Source of the DNA: Caccoplasma sp905210875
GTDB lineage: Bacteria; Bacteroidota; Bacteroidia; Bacteroidales; UBA11471
Assembly: GCA_963931635.1 (NCBI GenBank)
Contig: OZ007034.1
Location: forward strand, 1,736,001 to 1,800,000
Direction: 5' to 3'
DNA length: 64,000 nt
Shown here: one piece after another, positions 16,945-25,432 of the stretch
How the letters are laid out: each line of letters begins with the position of its first letter
How positions within the stretch are numbered: the first letter of the stretch is position 1
Notes under the pieces: model-generated
What the model was told of the DNA's origin: nothing
Databases searched by the model: none
Seen by the model: the letters and a program-made list of their open reading frames with translations, nothing else
Position numbers and translations under genes: made by a program

Positions 16945-17214
16945 TTATTTCATCATATCGGTTACGTAGGGCAGCAAAGCCAAGTGGCGGGCACGTTTTA
17001 CAGCTTGTGCAATACGACGTTGGAATTTGAGAGAGGTTCCGGTAATGCGGCGGGGCAGGATTTTGCCTTGCTCGTTGAGGAACTTTTTCAGGAATTCGGG
17101 ATCTTTATAGTCGATATATTTGATACCGCTCTTTTTGAAACGGCAGTATTTTTTCTTTTTAACATCGACCGATGGGGGGGTCAAGTATCTGATTTCCGAT
17201 TGTGCTTGTGCCAT
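16945..17214 (-). CDS. rpsR: 30S ribosomal protein S18
   Basis: An 89-residue protein with the S18 core KYCRFKKSGIKYIDYKDPEFL and the basic helix RITGTSLKFQRRIAQAVKRA. It binds S6 on the platform of the small subunit. It lies two bases after rpsF and 24 before rplI. Confidence 0.98.
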   Translation of the reverse strand: MAQAQSEIRYLTPPSVDVKKKKYCRFKKSGIKYIDYKDPEFLKKFLNEQGKILPRRITGTSLKFQRRIAQAVKRARHLALLPYVTDMMK

Positions 17215-17216
17215 GA

Positions 17217-17567
17217 TTAATTCTCCTTCTCTTCTTTAGCAGATTTTACATTTCTTCTTTTTGCGGCGTATTCGGCAGCGAATTTGTCCATCTTGAAAGT
17301 GAGGAAACGAATCACGCGTTCGTCGCGACGGAAGTTTACTTCCAGTTTTTCGATGACAGAAGGTTCTGCATCAAACTCCAGCAGTTGGTAGAACCCGGTA
17401 GATTTCTTTTGAATAGGATAGGCCAATTTGCGCAATCCCCAGTTCTCTTCGTTCACGATAACGGCACCTTGCTCGGTGAGTATCGATTTGAACTTGTCTA
17501 CCGTTTCCTTCATCTGAACATCAGACAAAACGGGAGTTAAAATGAAAACGGTTTCGTAATGGTTCAT
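17217..17567 (-). CDS. rpsF: 30S ribosomal protein S6
   Basis: A 116-residue protein starting MNHYETVFILTPVLS at ATG 17567. The reading frame stays open further upstream, but that start lies in the promoter. It pairs with S18 in the small subunit. A Lys/Glu-rich tail (KRRNVKSAKEEKEN) ends the protein. No ssb gene lies between rpsF and rpsR, unlike many Firmicutes. Confidence 0.97.
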   Translation of the reverse strand: MNHYETVFILTPVLSDVQMKETVDKFKSILTEQGAVIVNEENWGLRKLAYPIQKKSTGFYQLLEFDAEPSVIEKLEVNFRRDERVIRFLTFKMDKFAAEYAAKRRNVKSAKEEKEN

Positions 17568-17613
17568 AATGATTTTGAGATTGAATTGGTTAGTACTTTT
17601 TTCAATTGCGGGG

Positions 17614-17644
17614 CAAAGGTACGACAATATTTCTTGTCATGCAA
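17614..17644 (-). promoter_or_regulatory. promoter of the rpsF-rpsR-rplI operon
   Basis: On the minus strand TTG (17644-17642), 20 bases and TACCTTTG (17621-17614) form a consensus Bacteroidetes promoter. Confidence 0.75.
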
Positions 17645-17668
17645 TACTTATGACCGATTTTTTTAAGT

Positions 17669-18520
17669 CTATTGCTCGGTTGCTGAGGCCAATTGACGTT
17701 GGAGCAGTTCAATGGTTTTTTCTGCGATTTTCTTTTCCCGTTCGAGTTTGGCTATGCGTTTTTGCAGTGAAATAAGGTCAAAACATCGCTCAAATGCTTT
17801 GCGGTCGTTGGAACTTAATGTGTAGGAGTAGGGAAATTCTCCTTCGTATGAAATTTTTATGGATTGGTCGGGCGACGTTACAACGATTTCAAAGATGGGG
17901 CGCAACTCGTGCCCGATGTAGCGTACCAGTTCGCAGTGATTCCCGTTCTGGTAGGTAAATCGATAGTTGAGTGCTCTATCATAAGGCGTGGTCGGGGTGA
18001 GGGCGTAGGTACCGTCGGGTAGTTCGGCTTTGGCCGACACATGGTTCAGCGGCCGTTTGCCGCAATATACGCTGATGATTTCGGCATCGAAGTTGTCGGT
18101 TATCTGTACTCTCAGGCAGGAGTGGTCGGCCTTGCCGGCGTTATGGTCGTAGCGGTAAGTATAATATCCGTCGGAGGTCTGGTTGTCGACTTTGTGGTAG
18201 ACAAATTCGGGAAGAAATTTGTCTCGCGATGAGTAAAGGTCAGGCAGGAGGCTGTCGATGGAGGAGAGGTTACGCCGGTTCTGTTCCAGCGTGATGCGTT
18301 GGTTGAGCACGATGCTTTTCCGTATCCACTCAAAGGCCAGTGAGTCGCACAAGGGTATGGAGTCTATAATAGATTGTGCCGTGTGGTATTGGCCGGCGAT
18401 GAAGGCCTCTTCGGCTCGCAGGTATAAGGCCTCGGCCCGAGCATGGCGGTGGCACGAGGATAACAGCAGGAGGAGTACCATGCATAGGCTTCCGGTTGTG
18501 ACGGCAATGAACTTTTTCAT
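17669..18520 (-). CDS. lipoprotein with coiled-coil tail
   Basis: A 283-residue predicted lipoprotein. The signal sequence ends LLLLSSC, a type II signal peptidase site. The N-terminal part (RAEALYLRAEEAFIAGQYHTAQSIID) looks like a single TPR-type helix pair. The middle is a beta-rich domain without a known family. The last 35 residues form a coiled coil (ISLQKRIAKLEREKKIAEKTIE). It overlaps the end of the RelA/SpoT gene by four bases and is probably translated with it. The functional link to the stringent response is unknown. Confidence 0.83.
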   Translation of the reverse strand: MKKFIAVTTGSLCMVLLLLLSSCHRHARAEALYLRAEEAFIAGQYHTAQSIIDSIPLCDSLAFEWIRKSIVLNQRITLEQNRRNLSSIDSLLPDLYSSRDKFLPEFVYHKVDNQTSDGYYTYRYDHNAGKADHSCLRVQITDNFDAEIISVYCGKRPLNHVSAKAELPDGTYALTPTTPYDRALNYRFTYQNGNHCELVRYIGHELRPIFEIVVTSPDQSIKISYEGEFPYSYTLSSNDRKAFERCFDLISLQKRIAKLEREKKIAEKTIELLQRQLASATEQ

Positions 18521-20748
18521 GGTTCTTTGGGTGAGTATAGGGCTGTTGCCCGAGTTACGCTTTTTACGCCTTTTACGGTCTTGATTTTCTTAATGAGGGC
18601 GTTGAGGGCCGTGGTATCGTCGACGAGAACGGTGATGTGTCCCTGGAAGAGTCCGTCGTTTGAGTCGATGGAGATGCTGCGCATGGATACACGTTTCTCT
18701 TTGGAAATGACCGAGGTGATGTTGGTGACGATACCGATGTCGTCGTTGCCTATGACTTGCAGTACGATGGCATATTGTGAGCCTTGTTTGCCCGACCAGC
18801 GGGCTTTGACAATACGGTAGCCAAACTGTGTGCGCAGATTCTCGGCGTTGGGACAGTCTTCGCGGTGTATTTTTATGCTTCCTTGTGAGGAGACAAAGCC
18901 GAATATCTTGTCTCCGAAGATGGGGTTGCAACACTTTGACAGTTTGTAATCGAGGCCCTTGATGTTTTGGTCGATGACCAGCTCGTCTTCACCAAAAACT
19001 TCGCCCGACGATTGAGTGGCGATGAAGTTCTCGGCCGTGCGGTTTTCGCCCGACTCTTCGTTGTCTTTTCGTTCGATTTCGTGATATTGGTCGAGCAGAT
19101 GGTTGATGTCGATGCGTTCCTGGGCCAGCGCGCAGTAGAAGTCGGTTACAGTCTTGTAGCCCGACTTGCGTATGAGCTTCATGAGTATGGCATCGTTGAC
19201 TTCGATTTTGCGATTCTTGAACCGTCGGGTCAGCAGCTCTTTACCCATTTCGGCCTCTTTGTGTTGTATTTCGTTGAGGGCCTGTTTTATTTTTACCCGG
19301 GCTTTGGAGGTGCAGGCTATGTTGAGCCATTCCTGTTTGGGCTTTTGGGTCGGAGAGGTGATGATCTCGATGGTGTCGCCGCTTTTGAGCTTGTAGCGGA
19401 TGGTCTGGTTCTTGCCGTTGACCTTTCCGCCGGTGCAGCGGCAACCCAGCTGGCTGTGTATGAGGAAGGCGAAGTCGAGCAATGTGGCCCCTTTGGCCAG
19501 CTTGTAGAGGTCGCCTTTGGGGGTGAAGACAAAAACCTCCTTGTCGTAGAGGTCCATGCGGAACTCTTTCATCAGCTCCAAGGGGCCTCCGTCGCCCGAT
19601 TCGAGTATGTCGCGCACGTTGTTCAGCCAGTCGTCGAGCCCTTTTTCGCTTTTCAGTCCCTTGTATTTCCAGTGGGCGGCCAGACCTCGTTCGGCGATTT
19701 CGTCCATGCGCTTGGTGCGTATCTGCACCTCGACCCAGCGGTCGCCGGGTCCCCACACGGTGATGTGCAGAGATTCGTAGCCGTTGCTTTTGGGTACCGA
19801 CAGCCAGTCTTTCAGCCGCTTGGGGTTGGGCCGGTACATGTCGGTGATGATGGAATAGACGTGCCAGCAGTCGGCCGATTCTCTGTCGAGAGGACTGTCG
19901 AGGACAACGCGTATGGCAAAGAGGTCGTAGATGCCTTCGATGTCGACGTTCTGTTTCCTTATCTTGTTCAGAATCGACGAGATGGACTTGGTGCGACCCT
20001 TTATCTCAAATTTCAGCCCGGCTTCGAGCAGTTTGGCTTTGATTGGAGCGATGAACTCTTCGATATATTTGTTGCGGGCTTCTTTGGTCTCACTCAGTTT
20101 GTGTGCAATGCGGTCGTACTCTTCGCGCTGGGTGTATTTGAGGGCTAAGTCTTCGAGCTCGGTTTTTATGCGGTATAATCCCAGCCTGTGGGCAAGGGGG
20201 GCATAGAGGTACGAGGCTTCATAGGCGACATTTTCGCGGAAGCGGGCATTGGGATGGTGATTGATCATGCGCATGAGGCACAGCCTATCGGCTATCATGA
20301 TGATAATCACCCGTACATCTTCGGCAAAAGTGAGCAACAGATTGCGGAAGTTGTCGCTTTGAACAGTTTCTTGCTTGGCGTAAAGGCTGCTGGCCTTTAT
20401 GAGCCCGTGAATGATTTTTACGCAGTCATGGCCAAACAGCAATTCGACAGCTTCAAGCGATAAACGGTTTTCGACGACAAGGTTGCAGGTAAGAACGGCT
20501 GCCAGGGTGCTGCGGTCGAGACCTACTTCCTGTGAGAGTATAAGCGCCGTTTCGATGTCGCGCAGCAGGCGGTTCAGGCCGTTTTTGTCGCGCAGGTAGC
20601 TACCCGACGTGACGGCTTCGGTAATGTGCTGACGCAAGAAAAGAAATTCTTTGGCCCCGATAAGCGGGCGTGCTGTTGCGAACAGGGCACGATAGGCTTT
20701 TAAAAATTCTTGACGCTCGGTCGGCGTAAAATATTGTTCCTCATTCAT
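18517..20748 (-). CDS. relA: long RelA/SpoT-family (p)ppGpp synthetase
   Basis: A 743-residue stringent-response enzyme with the full RSH layout: degenerate HD domain (about 30-190), synthetase domain (about 230-350), TGS (about 400-465), helical region and a C-terminal ACT domain (about 665-740). The start at ATG 20748 is fixed by the -7 box at 20780-20787, which lies inside the longer frame. The hydrolase signature HDxxED is replaced by TCNLVVEN (87-94), so ppGpp hydrolysis is probably lost. The synthetase motif is RLKD (311-314), the RxKD form usual in bifunctional enzymes rather than the ExDD form of Escherichia coli RelA. Calling it relA is therefore inference from the lost HD site. Confidence 0.9.
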   Translation of the reverse strand: MNEEQYFTPTERQEFLKAYRALFATARPLIGAKEFLFLRQHITEAVTSGSYLRDKNGLNRLLRDIETALILSQEVGLDRSTLAAVLTCNLVVENRLSLEAVELLFGHDCVKIIHGLIKASSLYAKQETVQSDNFRNLLLTFAEDVRVIIIMIADRLCLMRMINHHPNARFRENVAYEASYLYAPLAHRLGLYRIKTELEDLALKYTQREEYDRIAHKLSETKEARNKYIEEFIAPIKAKLLEAGLKFEIKGRTKSISSILNKIRKQNVDIEGIYDLFAIRVVLDSPLDRESADCWHVYSIITDMYRPNPKRLKDWLSVPKSNGYESLHITVWGPGDRWVEVQIRTKRMDEIAERGLAAHWKYKGLKSEKGLDDWLNNVRDILESGDGGPLELMKEFRMDLYDKEVFVFTPKGDLYKLAKGATLLDFAFLIHSQLGCRCTGGKVNGKNQTIRYKLKSGDTIEIITSPTQKPKQEWLNIACTSKARVKIKQALNEIQHKEAEMGKELLTRRFKNRKIEVNDAILMKLIRKSGYKTVTDFYCALAQERIDINHLLDQYHEIERKDNEESGENRTAENFIATQSSGEVFGEDELVIDQNIKGLDYKLSKCCNPIFGDKIFGFVSSQGSIKIHREDCPNAENLRTQFGYRIVKARWSGKQGSQYAIVLQVIGNDDIGIVTNITSVISKEKRVSMRSISIDSNDGLFQGHITVLVDDTTALNALIKKIKTVKGVKSVTRATALYSPKEP

Positions 20749-20779
20749 GGCACCTGTGTGTTTAGTTGGATAATATTTC

Positions 20780-20787
20780 CAAAGATA
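20780..20787 (-). promoter_or_regulatory. -7 box of the relA-like gene
   Basis: TATCTTTG on the minus strand lies 32 bases before ATG 20748, which rules out any more upstream start. Confidence 0.6.
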
Positions 20788-20863
20788 CAACAAATGTAAT
20801 GATTTATTTGGAAAAACTGTTTATGCGTTCAAAAAATGAATGTTGTTGGGTGTGATATGCAGT

Positions 20864-20897
20864 TACGCCTCTGGAGCAGAAGTCGTCCAGAGGCGTA
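20864..20897 (-). terminator. hairpin after katA
   Basis: A perfect 12-bp stem (20864-20875 with 20886-20897) with a 10-base loop lies 22 bases after the catalase stop. No T run follows, so its role as terminator is uncertain. Confidence 0.5.
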
Positions 20898-20918
20898 TAT
20901 AAGGAGCGGGGAAGGATT

Positions 20919-22376
20919 TTATGAAATTTTTTCTAGTGCTATGCCTAGGGCTTTGGCAATCCCTTTCCCGTAGTTTTCATCGGCTTTCATGCAGTTGTGT
21001 ATGTGGCGGAGTTTTATCTCTTCGGGTATGTCGCCCATGGCCCGAGCCGTGTTGTCAAACAGTCGCTGCTGCTCGTCGGGTTTCATCAGTCTGAACAGGT
21101 CGCCCGGTTGGGAATAGTAGTCGGAGTCATCTTCTCTGAAATCCCATTGATAGGCGGCTCCGTCGAGTTCAAGCGGCGGCTCTTTGTATTCGGGCTGTTC
21201 CTGCCACTCGCCGTAGCTGTTGGGTTCGTATCCGAGTCTCCGTCCGTTGTTTCCGTCGATACGCATGGCGCCGTCGCGGTGGTACATGTTGAGGAAAGGG
21301 CAGCGGCTGCGGTTGACGGGAATCTGATAGTGATTCACACCCAGGCGGTAGCGTTGGGCGTCGCCGTAGGAGAAGAGCCGACCTTGCAACATGCGGTCGG
21401 GCGAGAAACTGATACCCGGTACGACGTTGGCCGGATTGAAGGCGGCCTGCTCTACGTCGGCGAAATAGTTTTCGGGATTGCGGTTCAATTCCAAAATTCC
21501 CACTTCGTGGAGTGGATATTGTTTCTGCGACCACACTTTGGTGAGGTCAAACGGGTTGAAAGCACAGTTTCGGGCCTCTTCTTCGGTCATGAGTTGCACA
21601 TACATTTTCCATTGCGGGTAGTCTCCCCGTTCGATGCTCTCGAAGAGGTCGCGGTGATGGCTTTCACGGTCTTTACCGATGATGGTTTCGGCTTCCTGGT
21701 CGGTGAGGTTCTTGATGCCCTGCTGGGTGCGGAAGTGGAATTTCACCCAGGTGCGCTCTCCCTCGGCGTTGATGAAAGAGAAGGTGTGGCTGCCGTAGCC
21801 GTGCATATGGCGGTAGGAGTAGGGTATGCCCCTGTCGCTCATGGTGATGGTCACCTGATGGAGTGCCTCGGGCAGGAGTGTCCAAAAGTCCCAGTTGTTG
21901 AGCGGGCTTCTCATGTGAGTGCGTGGGTCTCTCTTCACAACATGGTTGAGGTCGGGAAATTTCAGCGGGTCACGCAGGAAAAATACAGGTGTGTTGTTGC
22001 CTACCATGTCCCAGTTCCCCTCGTCGGTGTAGAATTTGATGGCGAAGCCGCGAATGTCCCGTTCGGCATCGGCGGCACCGCGTTCGCCGGCTACGGTAGA
22101 GAAGCGCATGAAAAGTTCGGTCTTTTTCCCAATCTCCGAGAAAATGGAGGCTTTGGTGTAGCGGGTTATGTCGTGCGTTACGATGAAGTGTCCGAAAGCA
22201 CCCGACCCTTTGGCGTGCATACGCCGTTCGGGAATGACTTCCCGATCGAAGTGGGCCAGCTTTTCCAGAAACCATACATCTTGTAACAGCATCGGGCCGC
22301 GTTTGCCGGCAGTAGCGACATTATTGTTGTCGGCTACGGGAGCGCCGTTGGCGCTTGTCAGTTTTTTCTTTTCCAT
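20919..22376 (-). CDS. katA: monofunctional heme catalase
   Basis: A 485-residue clade-3 small-subunit catalase that breaks hydrogen peroxide into water and oxygen. The catalytic His is H54, in RRMHAKGSGAFG. The catalytic Asn is at 126-127, in VGNNTP. The proximal heme ligand is the Tyr in RLFSYGDAQRYRLG. The flanking motif RFSTVAGERGAADAERD is standard. The gene lies 12 bases after a flavodoxin-like gene and shares its promoter. Bacteroidales catalases are often under OxyR; no OxyR site is evident here. Confidence 0.97.
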   Translation of the reverse strand: MEKKKLTSANGAPVADNNNVATAGKRGPMLLQDVWFLEKLAHFDREVIPERRMHAKGSGAFGHFIVTHDITRYTKASIFSEIGKKTELFMRFSTVAGERGAADAERDIRGFAIKFYTDEGNWDMVGNNTPVFFLRDPLKFPDLNHVVKRDPRTHMRSPLNNWDFWTLLPEALHQVTITMSDRGIPYSYRHMHGYGSHTFSFINAEGERTWVKFHFRTQQGIKNLTDQEAETIIGKDRESHHRDLFESIERGDYPQWKMYVQLMTEEEARNCAFNPFDLTKVWSQKQYPLHEVGILELNRNPENYFADVEQAAFNPANVVPGISFSPDRMLQGRLFSYGDAQRYRLGVNHYQIPVNRSRCPFLNMYHRDGAMRIDGNNGRRLGYEPNSYGEWQEQPEYKEPPLELDGAAYQWDFREDDSDYYSQPGDLFRLMKPDEQQRLFDNTARAMGDIPEEIKLRHIHNCMKADENYGKGIAKALGIALEKIS

Positions 22377-22388
22377 AACATTTTGGTT

Positions 22389-22823
22389 TTAAGGGGTGTG
22401 CTGATTGTGTATATAGTTGTCGAGATATTCCCGGTCTTGGACCGACAGTCTTCCCGTACGGGATTTCAGCCGAGCCTCCCTTTCCGATGGTGGCAGGCCG
22501 AGCTCTTGCTGCATGCGGCGGAACATGCTTCCTGTCTTGATTTTATAGGTGGTAAAGAGTATAAATCTTTTTGCGGAATATTCCCCGGCAATGGAACGGG
22601 CAAATTCCCGCCACTGCTTGTGGGGGTGTTGCCCGACAACGAAAAATCCGCTCGTCCAGCAGCCCAAAACGAGAATGTCGGCCTCGGCAGCTTTCTTCTT
22701 GTCAAAGTCGGAAAGTGAGCAAAGGCTCACGCTTACTCCTCTTGACCATAAATGCATGGCTATCTCACGGGCATAGTTTGCTGTATGACCTTTGTGACTG
22801 TAGTAGGTAATTACGGCTTTCAT
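22389..22823 (-). CDS. flavodoxin-like protein, cotranscribed with katA
   Basis: A 144-residue flavodoxin-fold protein. The FMN phosphate-binding loop is YYSHKGHTANYA near the N-terminus, and the second loop is LGCWTSGFFVVGQHP. It lacks the acidic surface typical of ferredoxin-replacing flavodoxins and is closer to small NAD(P)H-quinone or multimeric flavodoxin-like proteins. It is the first gene of a two-gene operon with catalase, which suggests a role in peroxide stress (inference from position). Confidence 0.85.
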   Translation of the reverse strand: MKAVITYYSHKGHTANYAREIAMHLWSRGVSVSLCSLSDFDKKKAAEADILVLGCWTSGFFVVGQHPHKQWREFARSIAGEYSAKRFILFTTYKIKTGSMFRRMQQELGLPPSEREARLKSRTGRLSVQDREYLDNYIHNQHTP

Positions 22824-22868
22824 GGAAAGAATCCCTTGTTTGTAATAATTATAAAATTGTATTCGCTA

Positions 22869-22876
22869 CAAACATA
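22869..22876 (-). promoter_or_regulatory. -7 box of the flavodoxin-katA operon
   Basis: TATGTTTG on the minus strand lies 46 bases before the flavodoxin-like gene, back to back with the DUF4301 promoter. Confidence 0.5.
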
Positions 22877-22897
22877 TCGACTTTAATTGAATTATCA

Positions 22898-22928
22898 TTG
22901 TGTTTTTCAAAAAAAAATCTTAACTTTG
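22898..22928 (+). promoter_or_regulatory. promoter of the DUF4301 gene
   Basis: TTG (22898-22900), 20 bases and TAACTTTG (22921-22928) match the Bacteroidetes consensus. The start codon is 58 bases further on. Confidence 0.75.
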
Positions 22929-22985
22929 AGAAGTTTTGATTCCTGCCAAGTCTCTTATATAAGATAAACCTTAAAAACGGATATT

Positions 22986-24503
22986 ATGTTTACTCCTGAA
23001 GATTTAGAATTGCTAAAAGAAAAAGGTATCTCCGAGCAGCAAATCAAGGAGCAGTTGCATTGCTTTGAAACCGGTTTCCCCTATCTCAAACTGGAAGCCC
23101 CGGCCGGGTTGGGAAACGGAATCTTGTCGCTCGACGAAACGGCTGTTAACCACTATCTCGATGTATGGAACGAGTACCTGGCCACCAATCCTGTGATTGT
23201 GAAATTTGTCCCGGCTTCCGGGGCTGCCAGCCGTATGTTTAAAAATCTGTTTGAATTTCTCGATGCCGACTATACCGAGCCTACTACCGACTTTGAAAAG
23301 AAATTTTTTTCTCATCTGAAAAATTTTGCCTTTTACTCCGACCTCAATGCCGCATGTCTCAAAAACGAAGGAAAAGGTGTCGATGCCTTGGTGGCCGATG
23401 GCCGGTACAAAGCCGTGGTAGAAAATCTCCTCTCCGACAAGGGGCTTAACTACGGCTCCCTGCCCAAAGGCATGTTGAAGTTCCACCACTATGCCACCAC
23501 CGACCGCACCGCCATGGAAGAGCATCTGGCCGAAGGGGCCATGTATGCCCGCAACGAAGCTGGCAATGTAAATGTGCATTTTACCGTGTCGCATGAGCAT
23601 CTGCCCTTCTTCAAGCAGTTGGTGGCCGACAAGCAGGCCGCCTATGAAAATGAGTATGGCGTGAAATACCATATCAGTTTCTCAGAGCAGAAACCGTCGA
23701 CCGATACCATTGCCGCCGACATGGAAAACAAGCCTTTCCGCGACAAGGGCAAATTGCTGTTCCGCCCCGGAGGACACGGCGCGCTCATCGAGAACCTCAA
23801 CGATATCGATGCCGATGTGATATTCATAAAGAACATCGACAACGTGGTGCCCGACCGTATCAAGCCCGAGACCGTGCGTTTCAAGAAAATCATCGGTGGA
23901 GTACTCGTATCGCTCAAAAAACAAATCGACGCTTACGTGGCCATGCTCGAAAGCGGTAAGTATACGATGGACGACGTGCGCGATGTCATACTCTTCCTGC
24001 AACAGCAGCTCTTCACCCGGCACCCCGACATCAAGAAGATGGAAGATGCCGAGCTGGTAGTCTACCTGCTCAAAAAACTGCGTCGCCCCCTGCGCGTGTG
24101 CGGTATGGTCAAGAACGTGGGCGAACCCGGTGGCGGCCCCTTCCTTGTATATAACAGTGACGGCTCCTTCTCACCGCAAATACTCGAAAGTTCGCAAATA
24201 GACTTGAAGAATCCCGAGTCCAAAGCCATGTTCGACAAGTCGACACACTTCAACCCCGTCGACCTGGTATGTGCCGTAAAGAATGGCAAAGGCGAGAAAT
24301 ACGACCTGCCGCAGTATGTCGACAAGAAGACGGGATTTATCTCCTACAAATCGAAAAACGGTAAGGAGCTGAAAGCTCTCGAACTGCCCGGGTTGTGGAA
24401 TGGAGCCATGTCCGATTGGAACACTCTTTTTGTCGAAGTGCCCATCTCCACGTTCAATCCCGTGAAGACGGTCAACGACCTCCTGCGCGAGCAGCATCAG
24501 TAA
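22986..24503 (+). CDS. DUF4301 protein, nucleotidyltransferase-like
   Basis: A 505-residue cytosolic protein of the DUF4301 family, widespread in Bacteroidales and without an assigned function. Its motif order looks like that of UDP-sugar pyrophosphorylases (GT-A fold). These are a glycine/serine loop PASGAASRM (76-84), LPKGMLKFHHY (159-169), FTVSHEH (199-205), ISFSEQKPSTDT (230-241), RPGGHGALIENL (260-271), a NIDNVVPD acidic site (283-290) and a C-terminal FNPVK with Lys 494. In UAP1-type enzymes the matching segments bind the nucleotide, the metal and the sugar phosphate. Activity is inference; the family name is recognition. The gene has its own consensus promoter and terminator. Confidence 0.85.
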   Translation: MFTPEDLELLKEKGISEQQIKEQLHCFETGFPYLKLEAPAGLGNGILSLDETAVNHYLDVWNEYLATNPVIVKFVPASGAASRMFKNLFEFLDADYTEPTTDFEKKFFSHLKNFAFYSDLNAACLKNEGKGVDALVADGRYKAVVENLLSDKGLNYGSLPKGMLKFHHYATTDRTAMEEHLAEGAMYARNEAGNVNVHFTVSHEHLPFFKQLVADKQAAYENEYGVKYHISFSEQKPSTDTIAADMENKPFRDKGKLLFRPGGHGALIENLNDIDADVIFIKNIDNVVPDRIKPETVRFKKIIGGVLVSLKKQIDAYVAMLESGKYTMDDVRDVILFLQQQLFTRHPDIKKMEDAELVVYLLKKLRRPLRVCGMVKNVGEPGGGPFLVYNSDGSFSPQILESSQIDLKNPESKAMFDKSTHFNPVDLVCAVKNGKGEKYDLPQYVDKKTGFISYKSKNGKELKALELPGLWNGAMSDWNTLFVEVPISTFNPVKTVNDLLREQHQ

Positions 24504-24521
24504 GACCGCTCCCGATTCTAA

Positions 24522-24564
24522 ACAACGACGGGTTACGCACATCTTGCGCAACCCGTCGTTGTTT
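24522..24564 (+). terminator. terminator of the DUF4301 gene
   Basis: A 13-bp perfect stem (24522-24534 with 24550-24562), extended after one mismatch by four more pairs, is followed by T-rich sequence. Confidence 0.8.
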
Positions 24565-24606
24565 GTTGAGAAATCAATGCCATCTATTGCTGATGCAAAT
24601 AATATA

Positions 24607-25422
24607 TTACATACCGTAAAAATACGAAGCTGTGGCACCACCGTCTATCAAAAAGTCGGCACCTGTGATAAATGCACTTCTGTCGCTCATCAATAGTTCG
24701 GCAACATTGGCTACCTCGTCGGCTGTCCCCGGGCGGCCCGCCGGACAGCGGGCAAACATGTTTTTATAGAAATCTCCGCGTGGACCGTTAAACTCGTCGA
24801 GGGCAAGTGGCGTAACAATAATACCGGGAGATATGGAGTTGATGCGTGCGCCGCGTTTGCCCCACTTGACCGCTTCGGCCATTACACGTTTTACGTTACA
24901 TCGTTTTGCCAATTGATAGGCGTGAAGCGAGTCTCGTATATTACAAGGTTGCAGGACTTCGAGATTCAAGAGTTCTTCGGTCGGTGTGCAGGCAAGCTGT
25001 CGGTCTGTTTCCTCACCCAGTGCCGGCAGTCGATGCCCCGACTGACTGGAAATTGTAATACCAGCACCACCGGGTTTAATTATTTTCCCAACTTCTTCTA
25101 ACAACACGGCCGTACCATATAAGTCTATTTTCAGAATTGTATCAACGGAGGCTTGTGAAGGTGATACACCGGCAGCATTGATTAGCTTGCTGATTTCTCC
25201 ATATTGTTGTGCCGTGTGTATAAGGTCGAGAATTGACGTGCGAGACGACAGGTCCATCTCGACCGGGAGAGTGTCAAAGCCTGCATTTCTCATTGTGTCG
25301 GCTGTGGATATGGCCTTTTCCATGTACTTGTCGCCGACGATTACTTTCATTCCGTATCCTGTGCGCCGGGCTATTGCCATGCCTATTTGTCCGGCACCGG
25401 TGAGTATCATCACTTCTTTCAT
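24607..25422 (-). CDS. short-chain dehydrogenase/reductase
   Basis: A 271-residue classical SDR. The dinucleotide-binding loop is TGAGQIGMAIA, the NAG-type motif appears as INAAG, and the catalytic YxxxK is in HAYQLAK. The C-terminal signature ITGADFLIDGGA is typical. The segment between the catalytic Ser region (TISSQSGH) and the Tyr is longer than usual (about 50 residues, with LPALGEETDR), which may form a substrate lid. It is the third gene of the AraC-linked operon, 10 bases after the flavodoxin gene. The substrate is unknown. Confidence 0.9.
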   Translation of the reverse strand: MKEVMILTGAGQIGMAIARRTGYGMKVIVGDKYMEKAISTADTMRNAGFDTLPVEMDLSSRTSILDLIHTAQQYGEISKLINAAGVSPSQASVDTILKIDLYGTAVLLEEVGKIIKPGGAGITISSQSGHRLPALGEETDRQLACTPTEELLNLEVLQPCNIRDSLHAYQLAKRCNVKRVMAEAVKWGKRGARINSISPGIIVTPLALDEFNGPRGDFYKNMFARCPAGRPGTADEVANVAELLMSDRSAFITGADFLIDGGATASYFYGM

Positions 25423-25432
25423 ATCAAAGATC

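Noticed and set aside
18967..20148. Open frame of 393 codons on the plus strand opposite the RelA/SpoT gene
   Set aside because: It is a shadow in low-complexity Val/Gly/Phe translation; the RSH protein on the other strand has all its domains.
20997..22286. Open frame of 429 codons opposite catalase
   Set aside because: It is a shadow of katA with no recognisable domain.
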